From positions 127,660,346 through 127,724,345 of the forward strand of contig OX336388.2 of assembly GCA_946902985.2 (NCBI GenBank): a DNA stretch of 64,000 bases, given 5' to 3'. The notes beneath the pieces were generated by a model. It did no database searches, was not told the origin of the DNA, and worked only from the letters and a program-made list of their open reading frames with translations. The position numbers were made by a program, and so were the translations under genes. Below, in pieces: positions 1 to 10,293 of this stretch. Origin of the DNA: Meconema thalassinum (taxonomy: Eukaryota > Arthropoda > Insecta > Orthoptera > Tettigoniidae). Numbering within the stretch: position 1 is the stretch's first letter; the number at the start of each line of letters is the position of its first letter.

Positions 1-1
1 C

Positions 2-3000
2 ACCACAAAGGAGGAGAAGAGGATGTCAGCACTGAGGTATTTCAAAAATACGGTTGCTTTTGTAGATGGCAGATACGAGGTACGTCTTCCATGGGGGAGA
101 GATGCTCCAGACCTTCCAACCAATCGAGGGATTGCAGAAGGCAGATTGATTCGAATGACCCGAAAATTAAAGGCAAAGCCTGGTCTCTATGAAGAATATG
201 ACACTATTTTACGAGATTGGGTGAAAGAAGGCATTGTGGAAATGGCGAGGGATCTATCTACTGGACACTATCTTCCTCACCGTCCAGTGCTGAAGGAAAA
301 TAGTACAACTACGAAAGTGCGTCCCGTGTTCGACGCATCGGCGAAGGAGAGAGGTTTGCCATCACTGAACGACTGCCTTGAAGAAGGACCTAACCTTATT
401 GAAATCATACCCGAACTACTCTTGAGGTTTCGGCAACGAAAGATAGGCATCACAGCTGATATCAAGAAGGCATTTTTACAGATAAGTGTACACCCAGAGG
501 AGAGAGACTACCTGAAGTTCCTGTGGTATGGTAATAATAGTGAGAAAGGCCTACAAGTCCTTCGTCATGCCAGAGTGGTGTTCGGTGTTACCAGTAGCCC
601 GTTTCTTCTTGGAGCAGTAATTGGCTACCACCTGGAAAAATATATGGAATCAACTGATCCAAAGGAGGCTAAAATTGCATCATCATTGAAGAACAATTTT
701 TATGTTGACAATCTGGTGACAAGCCTCGATCGAGCAGAAGAAGTTGAGGAATTCGTTTACCTTTCAAGGACTATCATGGCGAGGGCCGGGTTCGACCTTC
801 GGGGATGGGAGTCAACCGGAGACGGATCTTCTCAGGAGTCTTCACTGCTTGGCATTAGGTGGAATCGCCAAGACGATACTCTGAAGATCAATATGGATTG
901 GTGGGAGAGATCGTGTGAAATAGGAGATTTGACGAAGAGGACTATTCTTTCAATAATCCACCGCATTTTCGATCCGATTGGACTAACCATTCCAGTAACA
1001 ATTAGGCTGAAACTGTTAATTCAAGAGTTATGGACCAGAAAGTTGGGATGGGACGAGCCTATCGACAAAGATACTCGACGGCGGTTGGAGAAGTGGCTAA
1101 AGGACTTGCCTCACTTAAGAGAAATTGAGGCGATACGTCACCTTGGCAATGAGGAGGACATCTCACTACACGTATTTTGTGATGGAAGTCAAAACGCATA
1201 TGCAGCTGTTGTCTTTATCAGGAGCAGTTATCAGGGAGAGGCACATCTTCGGTTAGCAGTAGCTAAAGCAAGAGTAACACCGCTTAAGCCCCTGACCATC
1301 CCTCAAGTGGAATTATTAGGAACTCTTATTGGAGCGCGTCTGCTGAAATCAGTTCACGAAAGTCTAGGTTGGAAAGAAGTAGCTGTTTATTGTTGGACCG
1401 ACTCAAGTACTGTACTAGCCTGGATTCTTGGCAACGGAGACAAGACAGTATTTGTTAGGAACCGAGTGAAGGAGATAAGGGAGCTCACTGATGCACGAAG
1501 CTGGAGACACATACCAGGGGATTTGAACCCCGCAGACCTACCCTCAAGAGGATGTACTGTCGCACAACTAATCGAATCCAAATGGTGGGAAGGGCCTAAG
1601 TGGCTTGTTGAAGGAGAAGAAAACTGGCCTGAATCTTCTATACGCTATGAAGTAGTAAACGAACATAACCTTATTGCCATCACTCATAATACGACATGGC
1701 TGTATCACCGGTTCAGTAAATATGAACAAATTGTGCGGATGGTGGGATGGATCTACAGATTTCTCAACAACTGTCGACGCAATGAAGTTAAAGGAAGTGG
1801 TCCGTTATCGACAAATGAGGTGGCTACAGCCGAAGACAAAATTGTTTTGTTCATTCAAGAAGAGTCCTTCGAATTCCCAGACGATCAGAGACTTAAGAGC
1901 TTTGAAGTATTCCAAGATCAAAAGGGCATAATTAGACTCAAGACACGGATAGTCGAACGTGTGGATAAGGGTCCGTTCAAACTACCAGCCGTGCTACCTT
2001 CCGAACATCCGTTGGTCAAGAGGTATGCAGAAGAAGTGCATTGTAAAAACAATCACCCCGGTCCAGCAACTCTCCTAGGTTTGTTACGCGAGAGATTCTG
2101 GATCCTTAAAGGACGCCAGTTGGCGAAGGGAACAGTCAAGAGATGTGTTGTTTGCCGACGTTTTCAAGCAAAAAACTTAGACACTCAGTCTCCTCCTTTG
2201 CCAGATCTTCGAGTTAACGATGTGGCCATATTCGAAGTCATTGGAATAGATTTTGCAGGACCCTTGTATATTCGTGATTCATCGAAGACATGGGTTGCTC
2301 TATTCACTTGTGCTTGCTACCGAGCTGTACATCTGGAACTAGTTCCGTCTCTGTCAACTGAAGCATTCATAAGAGCACTGAGGCGTTTTATCGCACGGCG
2401 TGGTCGACCTAAAGTGATCATCTGTGATAATGGAACAAATTTTCGAGGAACGTGTAATGCTCTTGAAAGGTTAGACTGGGAGAAAATCGTTACCTACAGC
2501 ACTGGAGAACGCATAATTTGGAGGTTCAATCCGCCTACGGCGTCGTGGTGGGGAGGCTTCTGGGAACGATTGGTAAGCCTGGTGAAGCAAATTTTACGGA
2601 AGACATTGGGGAAGGCTTCATTGTCTTGGGATGAGCTTCAGACCATACTTATTGACTGTGAAGCAGTGATTAATGCAAGACCATTGACTTATACGGCAGA
2701 AGATAATAGAGATCCTATTCCATTGACCCCATCCATGCTACTGCAAGAAGTACGAGAGACAGGAGTTCCTGACCTGGACTGCATTGAGTCAGCAAGCATC
2801 ACTCGGAAAATTCGGTATCTGCAAAGACTGAGAGAAGAGCTAAGAAGACGCTTCCGATCAGAATATCTGGGGCAGTTAACCTGGACCAAGCGGCGCGAAA
2901 CTAGAAAGCCTATAATTGGAGAGGTGGTTATAATAGGATCGGACAATCGGAAGAGAATAGATTGGCCTTTGGCAAGAATTGAGCAGCTCATTCCAGGGCG

Positions 3001-3220
3001 AGATGGAAGAGTCCGGGTGGTTCAACTAAAGACTAGCAGTGGTACTGTTGTACGTCCTATACAGAGAGTCTACCCCTTGGAGGTCCAGTCCTGCACCGAG
3101 AGTTACCAAGAAAAAACCCACTTCATGGACGATGATGACAAGGATGTGTCCAAATCCCCTGAAGAATTGAGGACAAGAGCAGGAAGAAAAGTGGCCCCTC
3201 CTAAAAGACTAGATCTTTGA
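2..3220 (+). CDS. pol: BEL/Pao retrotransposon pol polyprotein (5' partial, otherwise open)
   Basis: Encodes the enzymes that copy and integrate a BEL/Pao LTR retrotransposon. The frame is open from base 2, with a first Met at 23 that need not be the true start; gag, protease and the 5' LTR lie left of the window. Counting from that Met (1065 aa): reverse transcriptase with TADIKKAF (about 146) and the catalytic YVDN box (227-230); RNase H with FCDGS (about 386) and WTDSST; HIPGDLNPADLPSRG; integrase zinc finger of H-H-C-C type (about 662-715); integrase core with IGIDFAGP, ICDNGTNF and GGFWERLV carrying the D, D and E. The second Asp of the usual YVDD is Asn; as far as I recall this variant occurs in BEL/Pao, so it is not clear damage. 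No stop or frameshift in 3.2 kb suggests a recent insertion. Confidence 0.93.
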   Translation, partial: TTKEEKRMSALRYFKNTVAFVDGRYEVRLPWGRDAPDLPTNRGIAEGRLIRMTRKLKAKPGLYEEYDTILRDWVKEGIVEMARDLSTGHYLPHRPVLKENSTTTKVRPVFDASAKERGLPSLNDCLEEGPNLIEIIPELLLRFRQRKIGITADIKKAFLQISVHPEERDYLKFLWYGNNSEKGLQVLRHARVVFGVTSSPFLLGAVIGYHLEKYMESTDPKEAKIASSLKNNFYVDNLVTSLDRAEEVEEFVYLSRTIMARAGFDLRGWESTGDGSSQESSLLGIRWNRQDDTLKINMDWWERSCEIGDLTKRTILSIIHRIFDPIGLTIPVTIRLKLLIQELWTRKLGWDEPIDKDTRRRLEKWLKDLPHLREIEAIRHLGNEEDISLHVFCDGSQNAYAAVVFIRSSYQGEAHLRLAVAKARVTPLKPLTIPQVELLGTLIGARLLKSVHESLGWKEVAVYCWTDSSTVLAWILGNGDKTVFVRNRVKEIRELTDARSWRHIPGDLNPADLPSRGCTVAQLIESKWWEGPKWLVEGEENWPESSIRYEVVNEHNLIAITHNTTWLYHRFSKYEQIVRMVGWIYRFLNNCRRNEVKGSGPLSTNEVATAEDKIVLFIQEESFEFPDDQRLKSFEVFQDQKGIIRLKTRIVERVDKGPFKLPAVLPSEHPLVKRYAEEVHCKNNHPGPATLLGLLRERFWILKGRQLAKGTVKRCVVCRRFQAKNLDTQSPPLPDLRVNDVAIFEVIGIDFAGPLYIRDSSKTWVALFTCACYRAVHLELVPSLSTEAFIRALRRFIARRGRPKVIICDNGTNFRGTCNALERLDWEKIVTYSTGERIIWRFNPPTASWWGGFWERLVSLVKQILRKTLGKASLSWDELQTILIDCEAVINARPLTYTAEDNRDPIPLTPSMLLQEVRETGVPDLDCIESASITRKIRYLQRLREELRRRFRSEYLGQLTWTKRRETRKPIIGEVVIIGSDNRKRIDWPLARIEQLIPGRDGRVRVVQLKTSSGTVVRPIQRVYPLEVQSCTESYQEKTHFMDDDDKDVSKSPEELRTRAGRKVAPPKRLDL

Positions 3221-3309
3221 TTTCATGTTACAGAGGAGAAGGAATTCAGTTGACATACATTGTACACCTGTTTGACACTTTGATAATTTCCAATTTTGAG
3301 AAAATTGTA

Positions 3310-3324
3310 AATTAGGTGGGAGTA
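3310..3324 (+). other. Candidate polypurine tract of the BEL/Pao element
   Basis: A purine-rich stretch (AATTAGGTGGGAGTA) directly precedes the TGTTGAG start of the putative 3' LTR, where a plus-strand primer site is expected. The upstream bases 3296-3312 repeat the first part of the LTR (TTGAGAAAATTGTAAAT). Confidence 0.45.
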
Positions 3325-3505
3325 TGTTGAGAAAATTGTAAATGTTAAGGTTGGTAACGTTTCGTTCCTATGTACAAAACTCTTTGGTTTTTACTATTCT
3401 GTGAATTGGTGTTAACATATTTGTTTGTGAATAAAAGTTGGTTATGAAAATGTTAGAATCTCAATAAAGTGTTCCAGATAATGTGTAGTTACAACTAAAA
3501 TAACA
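3325..3505 (+). repeat. Putative 3' LTR of the BEL/Pao element
   Basis: Begins TGTTGAGAAAATTG and ends ACTAAAATAACA, so it has TG...CA ends, starts about 100 bp after the pol stop, and contains AATAAA-type signals near 3431 and 3463. At about 181 bp it is short for the family. The 5' LTR and target duplication cannot be checked because the element runs off the window. Confidence 0.6.
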
Positions 3506-3556
3506 TATGACATGCATGCCGTGATTTTTGTCGCCTTTCAAGAAATCACTTACCAC

Positions 3557-3800
3557 GTCCGGCTCCATGCTAATTGGTTAGCATGCTAGACTTTGGCCCT
3601 AAGGGTCACGGGTTCGATTCCCGGCCGGACCATCAGGGATTATAATCTCCTAGGGTTAATTCCCGTGGTTCGGGGACTGGGTGAAAGCGACGTCGTCACC
3701 ATAATTTCATCCTCATTACGGCACGCAGGTCGCCCACATGTGTCAAAAAAAGACCTGCACTCGGCCTCTGAGAAGGTCACACGGGGGGGGGGGAACGAGT
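3557..3800 (+). repeat. tRNA-derived SINE (family SINE-G)
   Basis: The head folds like a tRNA: A-box region GGTTAGCATGCTAGAC, B box GGTTCGATTCC at 3611-3621, and closing GTCCGG/CCGGAC arms. The body contains CGTGGTTCGGGGACTGGGTG, a stretch I associate with several arthropod SINEs. It ends near a G-run at 3783-3792. The overlapping open frame (3593-3802) is a by-product. Not a functional tRNA: the arms are imperfect and a SINE body follows. Confidence 0.75.
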
Positions 3801-4260
3801 AGAGGGAGTGATAGGGGACCATGGAGGGCTGATGTAATGTAGCGCAGTCTGAAGGGAGGGGGTAAACAGTGAATATCCTTGACTTGTCTTGATCTCGCAT
3901 GTACAAATTACAGTAGTTGAGTATGTCTACAAGAGTACGGCATTACTAATTCATAACCTGTTATCTGGTCGCGAGAAACTTTCGCTGTTCACGCCAAGCT
4001 TAGGCGCCGCTCACCTATCATTACGGCAGAGAACGAAACATTAGCATTACGGTTGCAAATCCTAGGCCGTAAGGCAGGGTGTAAAACTCTCAAGACATGA
4101 ATAAGTAATAAAACATCGCTCCAAATTCAGTGGCCTAACTACGGAGGATAATGAGGGGGATCAACCCCCCTCCCCCTGCAGAGGAAAACTATAACAATAG
4201 TCACTGCCATTTGTAAGTTTTTAATTTTGGAAGAAACCAATCTTCGAATTGATAACAAAT
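3801..4260. other. Unassigned spacer
   Basis: No open frame, tRNA-like head or inverted repeat that I can support. Short G-rich runs occur at 3850-3870 and C-rich runs at 4165-4180. Confidence 0.4.
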
Positions 4261-4273
4261 GATTGGATTATTT

Positions 4274-4776
4274 GGTTGGTTGGTTCTTCAGTTTAGGGGC
4301 TGCGACAACGCGGTCATGTAGCCCCGTGTACTTTGGGTGTGTGTAGAATCTGTCTGATAACCGGTGTTAATTGTGATGACTGTATTAGTGTGTGTTATCT
4401 GTTTTTTAATTTAAGTACTGCAACTTAGAATTTCTCAAATAGTTCCTACTTTTTCCGCCAAGCGCCACCGTCAACGACTACTAGGCCAAGTTCAGAACTT
4501 AGCTACTAGACGCCACCGCAGTCGGCTCTTGGCAACGAACGTAGAAACCTAAGAGCGTTGTTTACATTCTTAACCTATCCAATTTAGCTTCACACAGGAG
4601 CAATTAGTGGAAGGTTCTTTAACATGCCATAAATCTATGACATGGGACCTCCGGCTTTACTTCCCCTCCGAAGGAAGGCATACTGAGGGATTTTAACGCT
4701 CTTAAAAAATCCGACGGCTTCGGCCGGGTTTGAACCCGCTATCTTGGGCATAGAAGCTCAGCATGCTACCGACTAC
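4274..4776 (-). repeat. SINE-A copy 1, nearly full length, minus strand
   Basis: Read on the minus strand it has the tRNA-like head (lacking about the first 14 bases), B box GGGTTCAAACCCGGCC, the conserved body with CATAGATTTATGGCATG, and the 3' hairpin ending in repeated AACC. It is flanked by a perfect 13-bp target duplication GATTGGATTATTT (4261-4273 and 4777-4789), so this is a LINE-mobilised insertion with defined ends. Confidence 0.92.
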
Positions 4777-4796
4777 GATTGGATTATTTAAGTTTA

Positions 4797-4960
4797 TCTA
4801 TACTAATATATAAAAATGAAATGGTGTGTGTCTGTGTATTTCTCAATCACGCAAGAACCAGCCGTGAGCCCCTGAGGGTGTAGCAATTTCTAGGGTGCAC
4901 CAGAAGTGGTGGCGCTACATACACCCTGCCTCCTTGAGGGCCTTGAGCAGAAGGCAGGAG
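4797..4960 (+). mobile_element. Possible Helitron 5' end fragment
   Basis: Starts TCTATACTAATATATAAA after an A, the typical look of insect Helitron 5' ends and similar to the start of the better-supported element at 28303. No matching CTAG 3' end was found downstream, so it is partial or coincidental. Confidence 0.35.
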
Positions 4961-4965
4961 ATAAC

Positions 4966-5250
4966 AGGAAAAGAAAAAGAATCTGACCCCTCGCAGAAGG
5001 AGGGTATCAGAAAAGATGAGACCAGGGCCAATTAAGACGGGAAAGGAAGAGACTCCCTAGGCCTCGGATACCCTAATACCGTCGGGGTCGGAAGAAATCA
5101 AGAGTTGACCAAGTGAGGTCGACAGGAAAGAAGGCGGAAAGGAGCCCAGCACAAGTAAGTGGAAGTAATGCCGGACGCAACTGGGGCCCCGTGGTCGCCA
5201 ACCCACGTCCCACTAGATGTGAGCCGCTGGGGGGACATCATACCATAAGA
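4966..5250 (+). repeat. Interspersed repeat SINE-J, copy 1
   Basis: Shares long stretches with 6663-6825 and, inverted, 14160-14395: GGCCTCGGATACCCTAATAC, GAGTTGACCAAG, ACAAGTAAGTGGAAG and CCCGTGGTCGCCAACCCACG. Three copies in one window show that it is dispersed. No tRNA-like head is obvious, so its class is open. Confidence 0.65.
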
Positions 5251-5299
5251 CAGCTTAGACGTGTAAGTGCGACTTATGCGGACAAACATGTGAACGCTA

Positions 5300-6660
5300 C
5301 CACATAAAATTGTGCAAAAAAAAAAAAACAATCAATTACAGAATATGCAAACCAAGGCACCAGAACGCAAGCTTTAAATTACTTGAATAATGTGTATTGT
5401 ATGGTCATTTGGCTGCAAAAAAGTATTATTAAATTAATCGATTTAAAGTTATCAGCCTTAGTTTGTAATACATTCAGGCGTAGCTCATCTCAACCATACC
5501 ATCACACGTGCTTCGAACACGTGTTTGTTTCAAGGAGGCTTTGAATCAGCTACGTAATAAATCATGGCCTACTAAATTCACAAACAAAACACTGTCTAGC
5601 GAGTTTATTTTAAACCCACGTCCGCTCCGAGTAATAAATTAGTTTTTGATTACTTTCGTTATATTGTAGAAACTGATGAATTATGGGTAGTTTAGTTCTA
5701 GAATAAAGGAACTGGGGCTATATATCTGAGCACTTCAACCTGTTACCGCATGTTCTGCCAGGAAACTAATCACCTACTTATGAGTCAATTATTATCGAGA
5801 CAAAAGAAGGAGTAGGTGCGCAGACAGCACACATGTACTGGCCTCAAAGAAATGACTGTCGTGTACAAACAAATGAATTACATTAAAGGAGACTGCTTAT
5901 AAATTCAACGCAACGCCCTCAGTACCAGCGTTGCCAATTCTGGCTCGCAGAAGGCCTCTTTTAACGGCTAGTGCTATCAGCTGTTTGCAGTCTATGGACC
6001 AGGGACCAAGAACACTGAATGGACGGATTCAGCTTATTTCTAAACGCCACCCTCCGATGCCTTAAAGTTGATGTAACGATCCATCGAACAGAACGGCTGA
6101 GATCCCGTTGCAGGAACGTAATCAGGGGGATTCTCCCATCACCTCCGCACTTGTTGTAAAATATGTAAAGAAAAATAAGAGGTCCGACCACTCGAAGAAT
6201 GAGGACAGGATTCAGCATAGTTCGTCAAAATGTTAACAAACCATTAAAGGCCGTTGGGGACGATTACCGAAATGCCGTGGCTCACCAAACTATAACTATC
6301 CCTTAGCATCCCTAACGAGCCATTAAAACTAATTGCTGTGTGTACATGCAATTAACGGCTGACGTTCGATTAAAGAAGCATTCCAATCCAAAATGGAGCG
6401 TGCATTAAACTTTTTTCGGAACTATGTCGATGTTCTTGAAGACTGCTTGATTAAACCAAGGAATACACACATACCGCTACAATCGTCATCGTTCAATTAG
6501 TTTTGTACAACCCTTAAACATAACGATTCGTTTGCTAATGCCAATCGGCGAATGTGCTGGTGAAACTCCAACGAGTTTTAATTCCGATGTTAAAATTAAC
6601 GACGCATTTATCGACGGACTGTTAACGCTGCGTTGGTTAAACCCTTATCATTATCGGTAT
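5300..6660. other. Unassigned AT-rich spacer
   Basis: Only short random-length open frames on either strand, and no repeat unit shared with the rest of the window that I could recognise. An A-run lies at 5317-5328. Confidence 0.4.
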
Positions 6661-6662
6661 CA

Positions 6663-6828
6663 GGGAAGGAAAGACAAGGGTCAATTAAGGCGGGAAAGAG
6701 AAGAGAACAAGAATTGACCAAGGGAGGTTGGCAGAAAAGAAGAAAGAGATGACCCCAGAACAAGTAAGTGGAAGCAATACCGGACTCAGCTGGGGTCCCG
6801 TGGTCACCAACCCACGTCCATTTGGGGT
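6663..6828 (+). repeat. Interspersed repeat SINE-J, copy 2 (truncated)
   Basis: Matches copy 1 from GGGAAAGAGAAGAGAACAAG through GTCCCGTGGTCACCAACCCA, but lacks the GGCCTCGGATACCC segment (internal deletion or subfamily difference). Confidence 0.65.
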
Positions 6829-6874
6829 ATTGTAATTCGTAAATAATACATTACTCTTCCCCTGAAATAATTAC

Positions 6875-7167
6875 TCTGTTGTTGCTGCAGTTTCATCTGA
6901 AGAGCTTGGACATCATTGCCAATTAACCCCGTGTACTTGGGTGTGTGTATGGAATGTTATTGATAATCTGTGTTATTGTGATGGCTGTATTAGTAATTAC
7001 GGTAAGGAGAGTGAAGGATGCAGCCATGACCTGAAGTAGAAGTGAGAAACCGCGGAAAACCACTTCCAATGTGATTGGAATTAAATTTCTTGGCAGACCC
7101 GTGAATCGAACCCCGTACCTCCAGGGAAACAGCCAAGGATGCTAGCTGCTACACAAAGAGGTGTTCA
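6875..7167 (-). repeat. SINE-C copy, minus strand
   Basis: On the minus strand: tRNA-like head with TAGCAGCTAGCATCC (A box) and GGGGTTCGATTCACGGG (B box at about 7105-7121), the GGAAGTGGTTTTCCGCGG body, and the CACAATAACACAGATTATC tail. Flanks AAATAATTAC (6865-6874) and AAATAATCAC (7168-7177) form a probable target duplication with one mismatch. Confidence 0.75.
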
Positions 7168-7177
7168 AAATAATCAC

Positions 7178-7511
7178 AGTAGACTATTATAGGTATTGGA
7201 GAATTGAAATTCGGCGACACTGTGTTGCATACTTCCACCCGCCTCCATGTTTGAAAATAAAAGGGCGTATGATAAAAGATGACGTGGACGGTTGGCAGCA
7301 GTTCTGCACTGATTAGCACAGAAAAGGAGAAGAAAGCCATTTTGAAACAAAAGCCTGGCCGCCTTGAATGGAACTACTACAGTGTGTGTCACAATAAAAT
7401 TGTGTATTGCATTGCAGCTGAAAAGCCATTAGTTACAAAATTATAAAATAAACATAATACTGTATACCATAACATGATATGATTATTCTCTACCTATAGT
7501 CTTTGCAATAT
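7178..7511. other. Unassigned spacer
   Basis: No feature recognised; the two overlapping minus-strand open frames here (60-70 codons) show no domain and are probably chance. Confidence 0.4.
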
Positions 7512-7523
7512 TCACTGAGTGTT

Positions 7524-8039
7524 GGCGGCTTCGATGGCGTAGTTGGTAGCATGCTGAGCTTCTATGCCCAAGGTCGCGGGTTCAAACCCGGCCGAAGTCG
7601 TCGGATTTTTTAAGAGCGTTAAAAATCCCTCAGTATTACTTCCTTCGGAGGGGAAGTAAAGCCGGCGGCGGTCCCATGTCATAGATTTATGGCATGATAA
7701 AAAAACCTTCCACTAATTGCGCTTGTGTGAAGCTAAATTATAGGTTATATTCTTGACTAAATCTCTTAGGTTCCAATGTTCGTCACCAGGAGCCATCTGC
7801 GGTGGCATCTTGTAACAAAGTTCAGAACTAGTTGGTCGTTGACGGTAGCGTTTGGTAGCAAACGTTGGAACTACTTGAAAATCGAATGTATGCAGTCTTT
7901 ACTTGAATTAAACACAGATAACACACACTAATACAGCCATCACAATTAACACCGGTTATCAGACAGATTCTACACACACCCAAAGTACATGGGGCTATAT
8001 GACCGCATTGTCGCAGCCCCTAAACTGAGGAACCAACCA
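7524..8039 (+). repeat. SINE-A copy 2, full length
   Basis: Starts GGCGGCTTCGATGGCGTAG, has A box (TAGTTGGTAGCATGCTGAGC), B box GGGTTCAAACCCGG and the 3' hairpin, and ends with AACCAACC. A perfect 12-bp target duplication TCACTGAGTGTT flanks it (7512-7523 and 8040-8051). With the copy at 54207 it defines the family at about 515 bp. Confidence 0.94.
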
Positions 8040-8517
8040 TCACTGAGTGTTTTTGTTCTTTTTTGCACCACATTACGTGATATTATTCACATTTCTGGTC
8101 ACATAATACACATGTACATTGATCATTTGCATGGTAGAAATTTTGGTTGTGCATAACTTATGTTGAAAACCCTGAATGCCAGGCCTAATAGTGGCATGCC
8201 TCTGCGTTTGGTTTGTTTTTATCTAATTTCTGTTCATCATAGCATCAGTTCCAAAAAAATATTCAATGATTTCTTTTTGCTTTCTTTTTTGTCTGATGTC
8301 ACTGTATTGTATGCGTCTGTAGATGGTAGCTGTAGCTGAATCCTCCAGGAAGAAAATTTTCTCTGAAAAGGGCGTAACACATTCTATTTGGGGCGTAATT
8401 CCCTTCTCCTAGAGCACTTTACAAAAATCTAGTTTTGATATTGTCAATTTTCTCCAAATTCCTGATGGTTAATTTTTCCCAGATGAGGACGACCCAATTA
8501 TGTAGCAATGGGATTTA

Positions 8518-9321
8518 CAGTGCACTGTAAATCAAAATCGAAATCTAGTGAAACAAAATTATTTTTACGTTTTAATCATGAATTTAGAGTGAAAGCAACG
8601 TATATAATTTGTTTACTTCATAATAAACATCAGTTAAGACCTTTTTAAGCTACGTCTAGACATGCAAGAAATTGTCTATGACTAGGAGTTGGATAGAGCA
8701 TTCAGTTATCTTTTCAGAACAATTTTCTACCACTAATTTACTTTTAACAAAGTCACTAACTTCCACTTTTGACATAATCGTCGAACCCAGTGCTTCTAAC
8801 AGTTGTAAACGTGTGAGAACTGGTTGCGCGGCATCTTCTAAAACGTAAAATAACTAAGTTGCAAAAAATCTTATAACAGGCGTAAACTACAAGACTGTAT
8901 CTACATTTTAACATTAAGTAGAAAGTGACGCAGAGTGACGTGACATACTAAAAATTTAAGTGAAAATTTAATTTTTAAATAATAGTTTAATATTATATAA
9001 TGCAAATATAGCTAAAATGACGTAACAATTACGCCCATTAATAACTGAAACACGTTACAAAGATCATACCTTCAGCTGCATGTTCCATCTTAAAGCATCA
9101 CACTAAACACAAAGACAACCAAACCACAGCCACTTACATTCAACCTCCAATTCAGACTGCTGGAACAGTGGTGACAGATTTACACTAAGATGCGTTTATA
9201 TCCCAGAATAGTGAGCGGCAATTGTATGCGAATGCTGTAGAAGTAAGAAATTTTGATTTTTAATTATGAAAATAAATAAAGTTGTCCTCCTAGATTTTGA
9301 TTTTGACCCACTGTGCAGTGG
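8518..9321. mobile_element. Candidate non-coding TIR element (about 0.8 kb)
   Basis: Left arm 8518-8548 and right arm 9290-9321 are inverted copies sharing TGCAC-GT-TCAAAATC-AAATCTAG with a few mismatches. The interior is AT-rich with no ORF. A perfect 22-bp palindrome overlaps the left end (8512-8533). No clear target duplication, so the class is unknown. Confidence 0.45.
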
Positions 9322-9532
9322 TGTTGAAGAGCTTCATTGCTGTTGACAGATCAAGGGATGTTAAGTTTTTGATGCTATAAGTAGCATGCGTGGCTGCTGC
9401 TGTTCTTTCTTCAATATGACTAGACTACTGAAAGACGTACTTGTAGTATGTAGTGTTATTCTAAAATATTTGAATTTATTAACGATTTCAAGTGGTCTTT
9501 GAAATACAGTATATTGAGGAGGGTTATTATTA

Positions 9533-9899
9533 CAAGGCGGCTTGCCACGGTGGGTGAGTGGTTATCGTGTCGGACTACCAACCCCAAGCCTGCAGGTTCG
9601 CTCCTAGCCGTGGTAAGTGACAAGGCGACAAAAAACACAACACGCATGTCATACTTTGTTGGCATGTTAAAGAACCCATTTGAATTCAGAAGGCCGTGTT
9701 CATAATGGCAGAATTAAACTCGGGATTTTCCGCCAACACAAAGTTCCTCCTTTCTCTCCTAGAATGCTCTATAGTATCAAAGAGCTTAGATATCTAACCT
9801 CCTTGACTTTCATAGCGTTCCAAGGAACAACAAATAAAAATTCGACATTTCCTCTGGGCGTCAAATAACAAACTTTTCACACGGCACCCGAGGCCATAC
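9533..9899 (+). repeat. tRNA-derived SINE-H, copy 1
   Basis: Head CTTGCCACGGTGGGTGAGTG, A box (GAGTGGTTATCGTGTCGGAC), B box GGTTCGCTCC at about 9595-9604, body with CGTGTTCATAATGGCA and TTTCCGCCAACACAAAGTTC, end GGCACCCGAGGCCATACG. Shared with 38100-38472. Flanks GTTATTATTA (9523-9532) and GTTATTATCA (9900-9909) look like a target duplication. Confidence 0.8.
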
Positions 9900-9958
9900 G
9901 TTATTATCATTATTATTATCATCATCATCATCATTATTATTATTATTATTATTATTAA
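9900..9958 (+). repeat. ATT/ATC microsatellite
   Basis: Trinucleotide run of ATT and ATC units directly at the 3' end of SINE-H, probably its expanded tail. Confidence 0.85.
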
Positions 9959-10107
9959 AATGCAACATGACGCGTGGAGGGGGATACGATAGGTCGTTTG
10001 TATTGGTGTAGGGTCCTATGTATGCATTTAATGTATTTAATTTTAATAGAATTTGGTAAATATTTCAAAATATAGATAGCATTGAAGCAATTTTTCAGTG
10101 TTGCCAT

Positions 10108-10170
10108 ACTAACAATAACGAAGAGAAGGGATAGGTTGGTAGGGCACACACTGAAGCACCCAGGAATGTA
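10108..10170 (+). repeat. Short fragment of LINE RTE-2
   Basis: About 60 bp (GAAGAGAAGGGATAGGTTGG, then AGCACCCAGGAAT) match the RTE-2 segments at 14461-14515 and 51876-51920, which encode the RDRLVGH motif of the reverse transcriptase C-terminal part. Confidence 0.6.
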
Positions 10171-10293
10171 ATTTATTTCGTATCTCCCAGAAATTTGGGA
10201 TTATATTGCGTTGACCGGCCGAAAATTGCAATGACAATTAATATTTTAAATTTAACGTGTACATCACTAATTGAATCGAACGCTAGTTACTTA

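Noticed and set aside
3557..3632. tRNA gene
   Set aside because: Good A and B boxes but imperfect arms and a SINE body follows; the same reasoning applies to the heads at 7524, 18056, 26409, 44959 and 54207.
4797..4960. Complete Helitron
   Set aside because: Only a 5'-like end is present; no CTAG terminus with hairpin was found, so it is listed as a low-confidence fragment.
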